The translations under genes were made by a program, and so were the position numbers. Source: Rhizobium herbae (GTDB lineage Bacteria > Pseudomonadota > Alphaproteobacteria > Rhizobiales > Rhizobiaceae). Taken from it: 64,000 bases of DNA. The DNA lies in the NCBI RefSeq assembly GCF_017873135.1, contig NZ_JAGGJV010000006.1, positions 124,001 to 188,000 of the forward strand, written 5' to 3'. The notes below the pieces were generated by a model, which saw only the letters and a list, made by a program, of their open reading frames with translations, did not search any database and was not told where the DNA came from. How positions within the stretch are numbered: the first letter of the stretch is position 1; every line of letters starts with the position of its first letter. Of this stretch, positions 7,449 through 15,712 are shown in pieces.

Positions 7449-9195
7449 CATTACCACCGACGTACTCATCATCGGCACCGGCCCGGCAGGCTCGGCCACC
7501 GCAGCCCTGCTTTCGTCCTACGGTGTCGAGAACCTGGTGATCAATCGCTACCGCTGGCTTGCCAGCACGCCGCGCGCCCACATCACCAACCAGCGCACCA
7601 TGGAGGTGCTGCGCGATCTCGGCCGCGACGTTGAGGACGAGGCCTATATGTTCGCCGCCGAGCAGGATCTGATGGGGGAGAATGTCTTCTGCACCTCGCT
7701 CACCGGCGAGGAGATCGGCCGGATGAAGAGCTGGGGCAAGCACCCGCTATCGCGCGCAGAGCACCAGCTGTCGTCACCCACCCATATGAACGACCTGCCG
7801 CAGACATTCATGGAGCCGCTGCTGTTCAAGACTGCCTGTTCACGCGGCAGCCAGTCACGCATGTCGACGGAATATCTGAGCCATGTGCAGGACGAGGACG
7901 GGGTGACGACGACATGTCTCGACCGCCTGACCGGCAAGGAATTCACCGTCCGCTCGAAATATCTGGTCGGCGCCGATGGCGGCAATTCCAAGGTTGCCGA
8001 ACATGCTGGCCTGACGTTCGAGGGCAAGATGGGGGTCGCCGGTTCGATGAACATCCTGTTCAAGGCCGATCTGTCGCGTCTCGTCGCCCACCGCCCGTCG
8101 GTGCTTTATTGGGTGCTGCAGCCGGGCGCCGATGTCGGCGGCATCGGCATGGGCCTGGTTCGCATGGTGCGGCCATGGGACGAATGGCTGATCGTCTGGG
8201 GCTATGACATCAACCAACCGGCCCCCTCTGTGGATGAGGCGCATGCCAGGAAGGTCGTGCGCGATCTCGTTGGCGATCCGGATCTCGAAATGACCATCAA
8301 ATCCGTCTCGACCTGGACCGTCAACAACATGTACGCAACCACGCTGTCGAACCGCCGCGTCTTCTGCATGGGCGACGCCATCCACCGCCATCCGCCGTCG
8401 AACGGGCTCGGTTCGAACACCTCGATCCAGGATGCCTTCAACCTTGCCTGGAAGCTGGCCTTCGTCTTGAAGGGCAGGGCTGGCCCGAAACTGCTCGACA
8501 GCTATCAGGACGAGCGCGCTCTTGTCGCCAAGCAGATCGTCACCCGCGCCAACAAATCGATCGAGGAATTCGGCCCGATCTTCAAGGCGCTCGGCTTGCT
8601 CGATTCCATCGACCCCGTGAAGATGCAGCAGAACATGGATGCCCGCTGCAACAATACGGTTGCGGCTGAAGAACAGCGCGCCGCCATCCGCAAGGCGATC
8701 GCCGACAAGGTCTACGAGTTCGATTGCCACGGTGTCGAGATGAACCAGCGTTATCGATCCGACGCGGTTCTGACCGACGGTCAAATGGAGCCGGCCTTTA
8801 CGAAGGACCCGGAACTGCACTGCCAGCAGACCAGTTGGCCGGGCGCCCGGTTGCCGCATGCCTGGGTATTTTCGCAGACCGGCGAAAAGATATCGACGCT
8901 CGATCTTGCCGGTCATGGCAGATTTACGGTGCTGACCGGTATCGGCGGGCAGGGCTGGATCGATGCGGCCCGCAGCCTCGGCAAGGAATTTGGCATCGAG
9001 ATCGCCGCGCATGTCATCGGTCCGCGCCAGCAATGGCAGGATTTTACTGGCGACTGGGCCAATATCCGCGAAATCCGCGATAGCGGCATCCTGCTTGTGC
9101 GGCCCGATCATCATGTCGCGTGGCGACAGGATAGCATCGCAGACGATCCGCAAGCGGAACTGCGCCGGGCGCTGACAACTGTTCTGGGAAGGTGA
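7441..9195 (+). CDS. FAD-dependent aromatic hydroxylase (TfdB / phenol 2-monooxygenase-like)
   Basis: A protein of 584 residues, close to the usual length of 2,4-dichlorophenol 6-monooxygenases. It has the dinucleotide fold VLIIGTGPAGSATA (residues 8-21), the class A flavin hydroxylase motif YLVGADGGNSKVA (near 175-187) and the second FAD motif CMGDAIHRHPPSNGLGSN (near 308-325). Family enzymes hydroxylate phenols using NAD(P)H and O2. With hydroxyquinol dioxygenases on both sides, the likely job is to make benzene-1,2,4-triol from a dihydroxylated aromatic such as resorcinol or a resorcylate, but the exact substrate cannot be read from the sequence. Confidence 0.88.
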   Translation: MADITTDVLIIGTGPAGSATAALLSSYGVENLVINRYRWLASTPRAHITNQRTMEVLRDLGRDVEDEAYMFAAEQDLMGENVFCTSLTGEEIGRMKSWGKHPLSRAEHQLSSPTHMNDLPQTFMEPLLFKTACSRGSQSRMSTEYLSHVQDEDGVTTTCLDRLTGKEFTVRSKYLVGADGGNSKVAEHAGLTFEGKMGVAGSMNILFKADLSRLVAHRPSVLYWVLQPGADVGGIGMGLVRMVRPWDEWLIVWGYDINQPAPSVDEAHARKVVRDLVGDPDLEMTIKSVSTWTVNNMYATTLSNRRVFCMGDAIHRHPPSNGLGSNTSIQDAFNLAWKLAFVLKGRAGPKLLDSYQDERALVAKQIVTRANKSIEEFGPIFKALGLLDSIDPVKMQQNMDARCNNTVAAEEQRAAIRKAIADKVYEFDCHGVEMNQRYRSDAVLTDGQMEPAFTKDPELHCQQTSWPGARLPHAWVFSQTGEKISTLDLAGHGRFTVLTGIGGQGWIDAARSLGKEFGIEIAAHVIGPRQQWQDFTGDWANIREIRDSGILLVRPDHHVAWRQDSIADDPQAELRRALTTVLGR

Positions 9196-9199
9196 GGTC

Positions 9200-10096
9200 A
9201 TGATGGGCGCGCACGAAAAGGGCTTCTTCACCGAGGAAAATTCCGTCGAGGTCGTCACCGGTCGCAACAGCGCGGCAAAGGATGAACGCCTGAAGCAGGT
9301 GATGGAGGTGATCACCCGCAAGCTGCACGAGGCGGTCAAGGAGATCGAACCGACGCAGGACGAATGGATGCAGGCGATCCTGTTCCTGACGCGGACAGGT
9401 CAGATGTGCAACGAATGGCGCCAGGAGTTCATCCTGCTTTCAGACGTGCTCGGGGTCTCGATGCTGGTCGATGCGATCAACAACCGCAAGCCGTCCGGCG
9501 CCTCCGAAAGTACGGTGCTTGGACCATTCCATGTCGAAGGTGCGCCGGAACTGGAGATGGGCGCCAATATCTGCCTCGATGCCAAAGGCGAGGATATGGT
9601 GATCGGCGGGCGCATTCTCGACACCAATCGACAACCGATCAAGGATGCGGTGATCGACGTCTGGCAGGCCAATGACGAGGGTTTCTATGATGTGCAGCAG
9701 CAGGGCATCCAGCCGGATTTCAACCTGCGCGGCGTTTTTCGCACCGGTGCCGACGGCCAGTACTGGTTCCGGGCGGTCAAGCCGAAATATTACCCGATCC
9801 CGAACGATGGCCCGGTCGGCCAGATGCTTGATCATCTCGGCCGTCACCCGAACCGGCCGGCCCATCTGCATTATATCATCAAGGCCCACGGCTTCGAGAC
9901 GCTGATAACCCACATCTTCGATCCCGACGATCCTTATATCAATTCGGACGCGGTCTTCGGCGTCAAGGAAAGCCTACTCGCCGAATTCAGGAAAACACAC
10001 GATCCGGACCGCGCCAGGGCTTATGAATTCGACGGGGATTTCTGGGCGGTCGAGCATGATTTCGTTCTTGCCCGTGTCGGAGAGAAGGGAGAATAA
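9200..10096 (+). CDS. Intradiol ring-cleavage dioxygenase, hydroxyquinol 1,2-dioxygenase type (copy 2)
   Basis: A protein of 298 residues (or 297 from the ATG at 9203, which lies better behind GGTGAGG). It has the same architecture as copy 1: a helical N-terminal domain (IEPTQDEWMQAILFLTRTG, EWRQEFILLSDVLGVS), then Fe ligands Tyr163 (GFYDVQQ), Tyr198 (KYYPIPNDGP), His222 and His224 (RPAHLHY). It follows the monooxygenase by 4 bases. The two copies are clearly related but differ throughout, so they are not a recent duplication; they may have different substrate preferences or one may be redundant. Confidence 0.9.
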   Translation: MMGAHEKGFFTEENSVEVVTGRNSAAKDERLKQVMEVITRKLHEAVKEIEPTQDEWMQAILFLTRTGQMCNEWRQEFILLSDVLGVSMLVDAINNRKPSGASESTVLGPFHVEGAPELEMGANICLDAKGEDMVIGGRILDTNRQPIKDAVIDVWQANDEGFYDVQQQGIQPDFNLRGVFRTGADGQYWFRAVKPKYYPIPNDGPVGQMLDHLGRHPNRPAHLHYIIKAHGFETLITHIFDPDDPYINSDAVFGVKESLLAEFRKTHDPDRARAYEFDGDFWAVEHDFVLARVGEKGE

Positions 10097-10176
10097 TGGC
10101 AGAGGTACAGGGGCAAAGATCTGTTCTGCTCACGCCACATTCAGCGACGGCACCCCAAGATGAGGACGATGAATAG
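10096..10176 (+). CDS. Possible small ORF at the end of the hydroxyquinol operon (26 aa)
   Basis: An ATG overlaps the last base of the dioxygenase stop (TAATG) and is preceded by the purine-rich GAGAAGGGAGAA. It opens a frame of 26 codons, beginning MAEVQGQRSVLL and ending in an acidic tail (PQDEDDE). I do not recognise it. It could be a real coupled microprotein, the remnant N terminus of a deleted downstream gene, or chance. Confidence 0.3.
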   Translation: MAEVQGQRSVLLTPHSATAPQDEDDE

Positions 10177-10238
10177 GGTCGGATCAGGCTGGCCTCATCT
10201 CCTGTTTTACCAACACTGCAGATCGTCAGCAGATGTCA

Positions 10239-10946
10239 TCAGGCCTTCGGATCGACATCCAGAGCAGACAGGGCAGCGTCGCGACGATGCTTGGGGAACA
10301 GCGGCGTAATGTTAGACACATCATCCCCCTTATGACCCATGCCGGCCTCGCGGCGGCGGCTCCGAGCATCCGCAATCGTCTGGATCCGGTTCTGGAATTC
10401 GCGACGGGGGTCGTAGTAGGCCGGCCGCTCGGGTATCGGGAGCTCGTATTCCGCGGAAATCGTTTGGATCAGGTCCAACGCTCTGAGGCCCAGCCGAGAA
10501 AAGTCCTCTTCGCGGCGCTCGAACAACTCGTCGAAAGCAGGCGGCACGATGTCCAGAGAATCAAGCGCGTCAAGCACGTTGCGGATGCGGTTCGGCATCC
10601 ACAAGAGCTGTTCAACGACGTCGGTACGCATGATGCTCCACTCGGCATCTCTTGGTAGGGCGAGGCGTGGATCCTCCACATGGAAAACGAATTCTGAGGG
10701 ATCGGATGGGTTGAATTCAGGCGTATCGTTGACCGCCGCCTGGCAGGCCCCGACGAATTCGTCGAGTGCGATTACGGTACGCAGAGCCAGCTGGCGAACT
10801 TCAGCTGCCGATGCCCCGCTCCGTTTCGATCGTGTTCCAACCCGCGAGGAAGCCGTGGACATCAGCCATCCGGCAACGACGCCTGCCAAAGTGATGCCAG
10901 CGCCGATCAAGACAAAGCCAGTTCCACCGCCCAGAATCTCGTTCAA
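10239..10946 (-). CDS. Membrane-anchored hypothetical protein
   Basis: A protein of 235 residues. It starts MNEILGGGTGFVLIGAGITLAG, one N-terminal membrane segment of about 22 residues. A basic patch follows (SRVGTRSKRSG), then a mostly helical soluble domain with no motif I recognise. The C terminus is charged and polar. It is convergent with the hydroxyquinol operon and no neighbour suggests a role. The coding potential looks real because the frame is long and uninterrupted and the domain layout is sensible. Function unknown. Confidence 0.6.
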   Translation of the reverse strand: MNEILGGGTGFVLIGAGITLAGVVAGWLMSTASSRVGTRSKRSGASAAEVRQLALRTVIALDEFVGACQAAVNDTPEFNPSDPSEFVFHVEDPRLALPRDAEWSIMRTDVVEQLLWMPNRIRNVLDALDSLDIVPPAFDELFERREEDFSRLGLRALDLIQTISAEYELPIPERPAYYDPRREFQNRIQTIADARSRRREAGMGHKGDDVSNITPLFPKHRRDAALSALDVDPKA

Positions 10947-11334
10947 TATGAAGCTCCTGCTTTTAAGAGATGTCCATTATCTAATAGGTAGCGGGGATCA
11001 CAACAAGAGGGCGACGAACCAGTGCCAGGCACTCCCGCGCATATCATTTCGATGCTGGCCGGCCCCGGGTCTTTCTCAACGTGGCCGGGCGAAATCGCAT
11101 CGATAGCGGGGGAGTGTCTCGTGACGGGCGTCCTCAAGCCAGGACGGTTGCCACAAATGCCAAACCCGTAGAACAGTCTTCGGTGGGAAAGAGGCAGGGT
11201 GGTGAGGATGGGCGATATATGTCGGCGAGACCCTTGGTTAGTTTCCGTTCGCAGGACGCGGTTGGTTTCAGTCCGATTCAATCGAAGGAACCGGGAACTT
11301 TAAGGATACCAAAGAGGCGATTGATAGTTGCCAA
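10947..11334. other. Intergenic stretch without a convincing gene; imperfect direct repeat
   Basis: About 390 bases with only weak, basic-residue-rich frames on both strands. The only structure seen is an imperfect direct repeat, GGTTAGTTTCCGTTCG at 11236-11251 and GGTTGGTTTCAGTCCG at 11260-11275, with a 24-base period. A promoter for the minus-strand hypothetical gene should lie at the low-coordinate end but has no strong match. Confidence 0.4.
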
Positions 11335-11360
11335 CCCGGCCGGCGTTTTGGCCGGCCGGG
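11335..11360 (-). terminator. Probable terminator hairpin after the lactonase-like gene
   Basis: CCCGGCCGGC (11335-11344) and GCCGGCCGGG (11351-11360) form a perfect 10-bp stem with a 6-base loop, 12 bases beyond the stop of the minus-strand gene ending at 11373. Only two Ts follow on that strand, so it may be a weak intrinsic terminator or an RNA-stabilising hairpin. Confidence 0.55.
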
Positions 11361-11372
11361 TACGGAATGTCG

Positions 11373-12203
11373 CTACCTGGCGCTTTTCGGGAAGGCCGGC
11401 AGCTTGGCGATATCCTTCGCGTCGTGCTGGACGATGAGGGTGGCATCCAGCGTCTGGGCGATTCCCATCAGCCGCTCCATCGACGCCAGCGTTTCGGCAC
11501 GGTCGAAGTTGAAACCCGGCACGCCGCGGCTCTCGAACTGCTCCTCAAAGTGCGCAACGTCACCGGAGAGCAGGACCGCACCCGTTTCTGGCAGGCGAAC
11601 GAGAAGGCTTGTTTCGCCGGGCGTATGGCCGGGCGTCGACAGGATGGTGACGGTTCCGTCACCGAAGACGTCGCGATCGCCGGAGATGGCATCGACCTTC
11701 GAGCCGCCGTCGAGCCACGGCTTGATGAATGCCGGATCGACGGCGAAGGGCAGCGGCTCGTCCTTGAATTGTGCAAGGTCCGCAGCGCCCATCATCAAGG
11801 TCGCCTGCGGAAATGCCGCCGCCTGACCGACATGGTCGAAGTGGTTGTGGCTAATGCCGAGACGGTCGATCTGTTCGGGCTTCACGCCGATCTCGGCGAG
11901 TTGGGTCGGGATGTCCTTTGCGAGCGTCGGCGCCATGACTGCGGTCGGATCCAGCTTCGCTCCCAAGAGGGCTGCCGGCAGTCCGGCGTCCCACAGCATG
12001 TAGTCGCGATCGTGTCGGATAAGGTAGCAGCTGTCGGTCAGCGTCCGCTTCTCTCCGACATGATTGAAGGTATCGGAAAATAGCGAAAGGTCACGGACCT
12101 CGATCTCGCCGCAGTCGAGCCGCCAAAGCTCGACATCGGCGGAATGGGCAGTGGATACTATGAGGGCCGCGCTGGCGAAGAGGATCGTTGCAATCGGGTT
12201 CAT
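11373..12203 (-). CDS. Exported metallo-beta-lactamase-fold hydrolase, N-acyl homoserine lactonase-like
   Basis: A protein of 276 residues. Residues 1-21 form a signal peptide (MNPIATILFASAALIVSTAH, cleavage before ADVE). The metal site HNHFDH is at 119-124, followed by TPGHTPGETSLLVRL, a conserved aspartate in LLSGDVAHFEE and a late histidine in LIVQHDAKD. This matches the lactonase branch of the MBL superfamily (AiiA/AttM-like), which uses two zinc ions to open lactone rings. Export to the periplasm is unusual for the classical cytoplasmic AHL lactonases. It is divergent from an AraC regulator that may control it. The substrate could be any lactone or ester. Confidence 0.78.
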   Translation of the reverse strand: MNPIATILFASAALIVSTAHSADVELWRLDCGEIEVRDLSLFSDTFNHVGEKRTLTDSCYLIRHDRDYMLWDAGLPAALLGAKLDPTAVMAPTLAKDIPTQLAEIGVKPEQIDRLGISHNHFDHVGQAAAFPQATLMMGAADLAQFKDEPLPFAVDPAFIKPWLDGGSKVDAISGDRDVFGDGTVTILSTPGHTPGETSLLVRLPETGAVLLSGDVAHFEEQFESRGVPGFNFDRAETLASMERLMGIAQTLDATLIVQHDAKDIAKLPAFPKSAR

Positions 12204-12338
12204 GTCAGTCTCCTTGAATGTGGAGACCGCTTTTGACGCAATCCTCCCGAGGCGGAGGGCCTGGTTCGATCTATTTAGAGCCCGAAACGCTCACCGATGC
12301 GGTTTTTTCCAGGCGCGTCCTGCGCTATCGTTGCCGAC

Positions 12339-13214
12339 ATGAACATTCATTACAAAAGCAGCGACGACGCCCATCTTCGATCCATGCTCGTGGATCGCCT
12401 TCGGCCGATGATGGCGCCGAACCGCACGGCCGGCCGTTATGCGCACAGCAATCGACTCTTTTCCTATTGCTCCATCGATCGAGAGCGGTTCAGGGCGATC
12501 GAACTCCCGTGTCCGATCATCGGCATCATGTTGCGCGGCTACAAGGAGGTTTGGCTCGGCGATACGACCCATGTCTTCGAGCCCGGCACGGTCTTCGTTC
12601 TGCCCGGGCGGGTGCCCATGGACGTCGTCAACATCCCGGCAGGGCTCACCTCCGGCTATGAATCTCTGCTGTTGGAGGTGCCGGCTCTGCCGGCGGGCAT
12701 GACGCCGCTTACGGCAGGCGAGAAGACAAGCATTCGCGATGGCGACAGGCAGTTCCGCGTGCCACTTGATCTGGATCTCGTGAATACGCTCGCTCATGCT
12801 GCAACGGCGATCGCCAGCGAAGCTTTAGGCAAGGCGGTCAAGGCGGTGCGGCTGATGGAAGTGCTGACGCTTCTGCGGCCGATCCCTGCCGCCCGTCCGC
12901 TGTTCGAAGCGAGCCTGCCCGACGAAGTGGCCTGGCTGATTGGAAGTGCGCCTTCGGAAGCCTGGACGGTTGAGCGCGTCGCCGAGCATCTCGGCCTTGG
13001 CGCTTCGACCATGCGCCGGCGTCTCGCAGCCGAGGGCACATCTTTCCGCACGATCGTCCGGGTCGAGCGGCTTCGCGCCGGCCAGAGCGCTCTTGCCTCC
13101 GGCGCATCGAGCTTTGCAGCCGCCGAGGCCGCAGGCTACGCCTCGCGTTCGCATTTCGCCCGGCGCTACAGAGAGAGCTTCGGTCAGCCGCCAAGCGGTC
13201 GTCGCCCCAAATGA
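12339..13214 (+). CDS. AraC-family transcriptional regulator
   Basis: A protein of 291 residues from the ATG at 12339 (MNIHYKSSDDAHLRS). An upstream in-frame ATG at 12297 gives a basic leader unlike the family. The N-terminal part resembles the AraC_N ligand domain of the CqsR/YqhC-like group (GIMLRGYKEVWLGDTTHVF). The C-terminal 100 residues hold the two HTH motifs (TVERVAEHLGLGASTMRRRL and AAEAAGYASRSHFARRYRES). It is divergent from the lactonase-like gene across 135 bp and probably controls it. Confidence 0.9.
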   Translation: MNIHYKSSDDAHLRSMLVDRLRPMMAPNRTAGRYAHSNRLFSYCSIDRERFRAIELPCPIIGIMLRGYKEVWLGDTTHVFEPGTVFVLPGRVPMDVVNIPAGLTSGYESLLLEVPALPAGMTPLTAGEKTSIRDGDRQFRVPLDLDLVNTLAHAATAIASEALGKAVKAVRLMEVLTLLRPIPAARPLFEASLPDEVAWLIGSAPSEAWTVERVAEHLGLGASTMRRRLAAEGTSFRTIVRVERLRAGQSALASGASSFAAAEAAGYASRSHFARRYRESFGQPPSGRRPK

Positions 13215-13364
13215 GCAAGTGTAGGGTCGATTTCCGTCAAGGTGTGCAAGCCTGTTTGCCAATGATGAGTTCGCAACAGTCTGTGGTGTGTGGAGTGGGT
13301 GTGGACGTGCTATTGGGAAATCTCCGTCAACGTAGCAGCCGAGCGGCGCAATAAACGGTACTCG

Positions 13365-14564
13365 TTAACCTTTCGCCCGCAGCGCTGCGGTCAACGGCAG
13401 TCGCGTGGCAGCGATGGCAGAGATTGCGCCTGCCAGCATCCCGACGGCCACGCCGAGCAGGCCAGCGGTTAGCATGACATCAGTAGTGACGGCAAGCTGG
13501 AAGGCCATGCGGGCGTTGTTCGCCCCGACGGTGCTCGCCTGCCAGCCGTTGAAGGCGAGCCATGAGGCGATCAGGCCGAGGATGGCGCCGGCGCTTGCGA
13601 TGATGATGGCTTCCACCCAGGTTCCCAGAAAGGCCGAGAGACGGCTGAAACCGAGCGCACGGACGGTGGCGATCTCGACCGTTCTGTCGGAGACCGAACT
13701 CATCATGGTGTTGAGGGCTCCCGCCGTCGCGCCGATGGCCATGAGGAGCGCGATCGGCCAGCCGAACAGCCGGATAAGGCTTGCTGTGCGCCCGGATTGC
13801 GCGGCATAGAGATCGGCCTCGGAGAGCGCCACCAGCGGTGTCGCAGTGATCGTGGCGAGCTTGTCCTGCAACAGTTTGAGGGAAGCGGGATCGGCAAGGC
13901 GCAACCGGAGACTTTGCACTTGCCCCTGCCTGTCGAAGGCTGAACGCACCGCATCGAGGTCGGCCCAGATTTCGGATTCGAAGGTGCTGCCACGGGCGGA
14001 GAAATGTCCCGATACCGTCCAGTCGACAGCACCGAGCCGGACTGTGTCGCCTACGTGCAGACCGAATTCACTGGCGAGGCGGTCGCCGACGACGATCTCG
14101 CGCGCACCGGGAGTGAAGAAGCGTCCGGCCGAAAGGGTGATGCCCTCACGGATCGACGGTCCAGCGGCGTCCATGCCGCGCAGCGCCAGCGTCCGCGCGG
14201 TGCCGTCCGCGGCCTGCCTCATATCGACAGGTACGACGATTTCGCGGGACGAAACGAGATTGCCGACCGAGTCGCGGAAGACACCGATATCACCGCTCAT
14301 GGCATCCAGCGTGCGGATGACGGCGGCGGGAATGTCTGAGCCCGCCTCCTGATTGGTGCCGCCGCCGAGGACAACGGCGACCATCTTGGAGCCTGCGCCG
14401 GTCAGCGCCGTTTCGAAGCCCTTGGCCATGGCGAGAAAGCCGGCGAGCACGCAGACGACAAGGGCGACCGACAGCGCCATCGACACGGAAATGGCCAGGC
14501 GGCGCGGCAGGCTGGAGAGATTGGCCCGGATCATCACGAGCGTTTGCTTGGTGTGGGTCGACAT
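13365..14564 (-). CDS. FtsX/MacB-type ABC transporter permease (distal copy)
   Basis: A protein of 399 residues with one N-terminal membrane helix (LAISVSMALSVALVVCVLAG), a periplasmic domain of about 230 residues and three C-terminal helices typical of the FtsX permease fold. It carries the family segment VEIATVRALGFSRLSAFLG. It lies 5 bases after the other permease gene in the same operon. The two permeases probably form a heterodimer of a type VII mechanotransmission exporter, moving substrate from the periplasm or membrane outward with the HlyD-type adaptor. Confidence 0.88.
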   Translation of the reverse strand: MSTHTKQTLVMIRANLSSLPRRLAISVSMALSVALVVCVLAGFLAMAKGFETALTGAGSKMVAVVLGGGTNQEAGSDIPAAVIRTLDAMSGDIGVFRDSVGNLVSSREIVVPVDMRQAADGTARTLALRGMDAAGPSIREGITLSAGRFFTPGAREIVVGDRLASEFGLHVGDTVRLGAVDWTVSGHFSARGSTFESEIWADLDAVRSAFDRQGQVQSLRLRLADPASLKLLQDKLATITATPLVALSEADLYAAQSGRTASLIRLFGWPIALLMAIGATAGALNTMMSSVSDRTVEIATVRALGFSRLSAFLGTWVEAIIIASAGAILGLIASWLAFNGWQASTVGANNARMAFQLAVTTDVMLTAGLLGVAVGMLAGAISAIAATRLPLTAALRAKG

Positions 14565-14569
14565 AGCGG

Positions 14570-15712
14570 TTACCTCGTTCTGAAAGCTTTGATGATGGGA
14601 GTTCGCATCGCGTTGAAGGCCGGCAGCGCGCCGGTTGCAAGGCCGAGGACCGCGATGATCATGAGTGCCTTGGCTGCTATCGGCGGGGAAAAGACCAGAC
14701 CGAGGGCCGGGCTGGCAAAGACGGTCGCGAGCTTTGCCAATACGAGGCCGATGCTTCCGCCGACGGCAAAAATGAACAAGGTCTCACCGAGGATCAGTGC
14801 CATGATCTTCAGCCGCGAAAAGCCGAGCGTCTTCAGGACGCCGATCTCGAAGGTGCGTTCGCGCACGGCGAAAACCATGGTGTTGACGACGATCATCAGG
14901 AGGGTGACGAAGGCCGCGCCGACCACGAGATCGACGATCAGGCCGATATCGGCATATTGACGCAGGAAAGCCTCAAGGAACTGCTTTTCCGATTGCGTGC
15001 GCGTCGGCGCAGCGGAATTGGCAAACAGCGTATCGATGCGGGCGGCAAGCTCGCCCGGCGGCACACCCTCGCGCGGGCGGACGATAAAGGCGTCTACCGT
15101 GTCCTTGCCCCGAGCCCGCGCGGCATTGATATAATCGTAGCGGGCGATGATGAAATAGGTGTCGGACGCGGCATTCTCGCCCTCGAAGACACCGGCTATC
15201 TCGAAGCGCCAGTCACGGCTGCCGTCCCGCTTTGCGACATCGAAAGCGGTGACCGCGATGTGCTGGCCAACCGTCCAGCCCTGTGCCTCCATGAGTGCAC
15301 GGCCGACCAGCACCTTGTCGCGGGCCTGGCCGATCGCCGCCACCAGCTCGGGCGTCAGACCGAGACCCTTGCCGTTGACGGCGATGAGCCGTTCCGGATC
15401 GGCCGCGCTGACGGCGACGACATTTTTCTCCGCCGCAACGAAGCCGCGCAGGCGTGTCATATAGGCCAGCGCCGCGATATCGGGATCGGCGGCGAGCCTT
15501 GCCGCATGCGCCATCGGCAGGGGTTGCGTGCGGCCGCCGGCGCTCATGACGCCGAGTATATCGTCGCTTGCGGCAGACGTGCCTTGTGTGCCGGCAAGGA
15601 AGCTCGCCGTCAGGCCATAGATCAGGAAAGCAACAGCGATGCAGACCATCAGCAGCAGGCTGCGCAGCGGCTTCCGCCAGGCGTTCTTGCGGGCGAGATC
15701 GAAGAAGGTCAT
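14570..15712 (-). CDS. FtsX/MacB-type ABC transporter permease (proximal copy)
   Basis: A protein of 380 residues with an N-terminal helix (SLLLMVCIAVAFLIYGLTASF), a periplasmic domain and three C-terminal helices. FEIGVLKTLGFSRLKIMALI is the conserved FtsX cytoplasmic loop. Its start overlaps the ATPase stop by one base. Sequence differs from the distal permease, so the pair is an old duplication. The cargo cannot be deduced; by analogy with DevBC/LolCE-type systems, lipids, glycolipids or peptides are possible. Confidence 0.88.
   Translation of the reverse strand: MTFFDLARKNAWRKPLRSLLLMVCIAVAFLIYGLTASFLAGTQGTSAASDDILGVMSAGGRTQPLPMAHAARLAADPDIAALAYMTRLRGFVAAEKNVVAVSAADPERLIAVNGKGLGLTPELVAAIGQARDKVLVGRALMEAQGWTVGQHIAVTAFDVAKRDGSRDWRFEIAGVFEGENAASDTYFIIARYDYINAARARGKDTVDAFIVRPREGVPPGELAARIDTLFANSAAPTRTQSEKQFLEAFLRQYADIGLIVDLVVGAAFVTLLMIVVNTMVFAVRERTFEIGVLKTLGFSRLKIMALILGETLFIFAVGGSIGLVLAKLATVFASPALGLVFSPPIAAKALMIIAVLGLATGALPAFNAMRTPIIKAFRTR

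Noticed and set aside
10943..11281. Minus-strand open frame of 112 codons
   Set aside because: Basic, Thr/Pro/Ser-rich sequence without a ribosome-binding site or known domain; crosses the direct repeat and looks non-coding.
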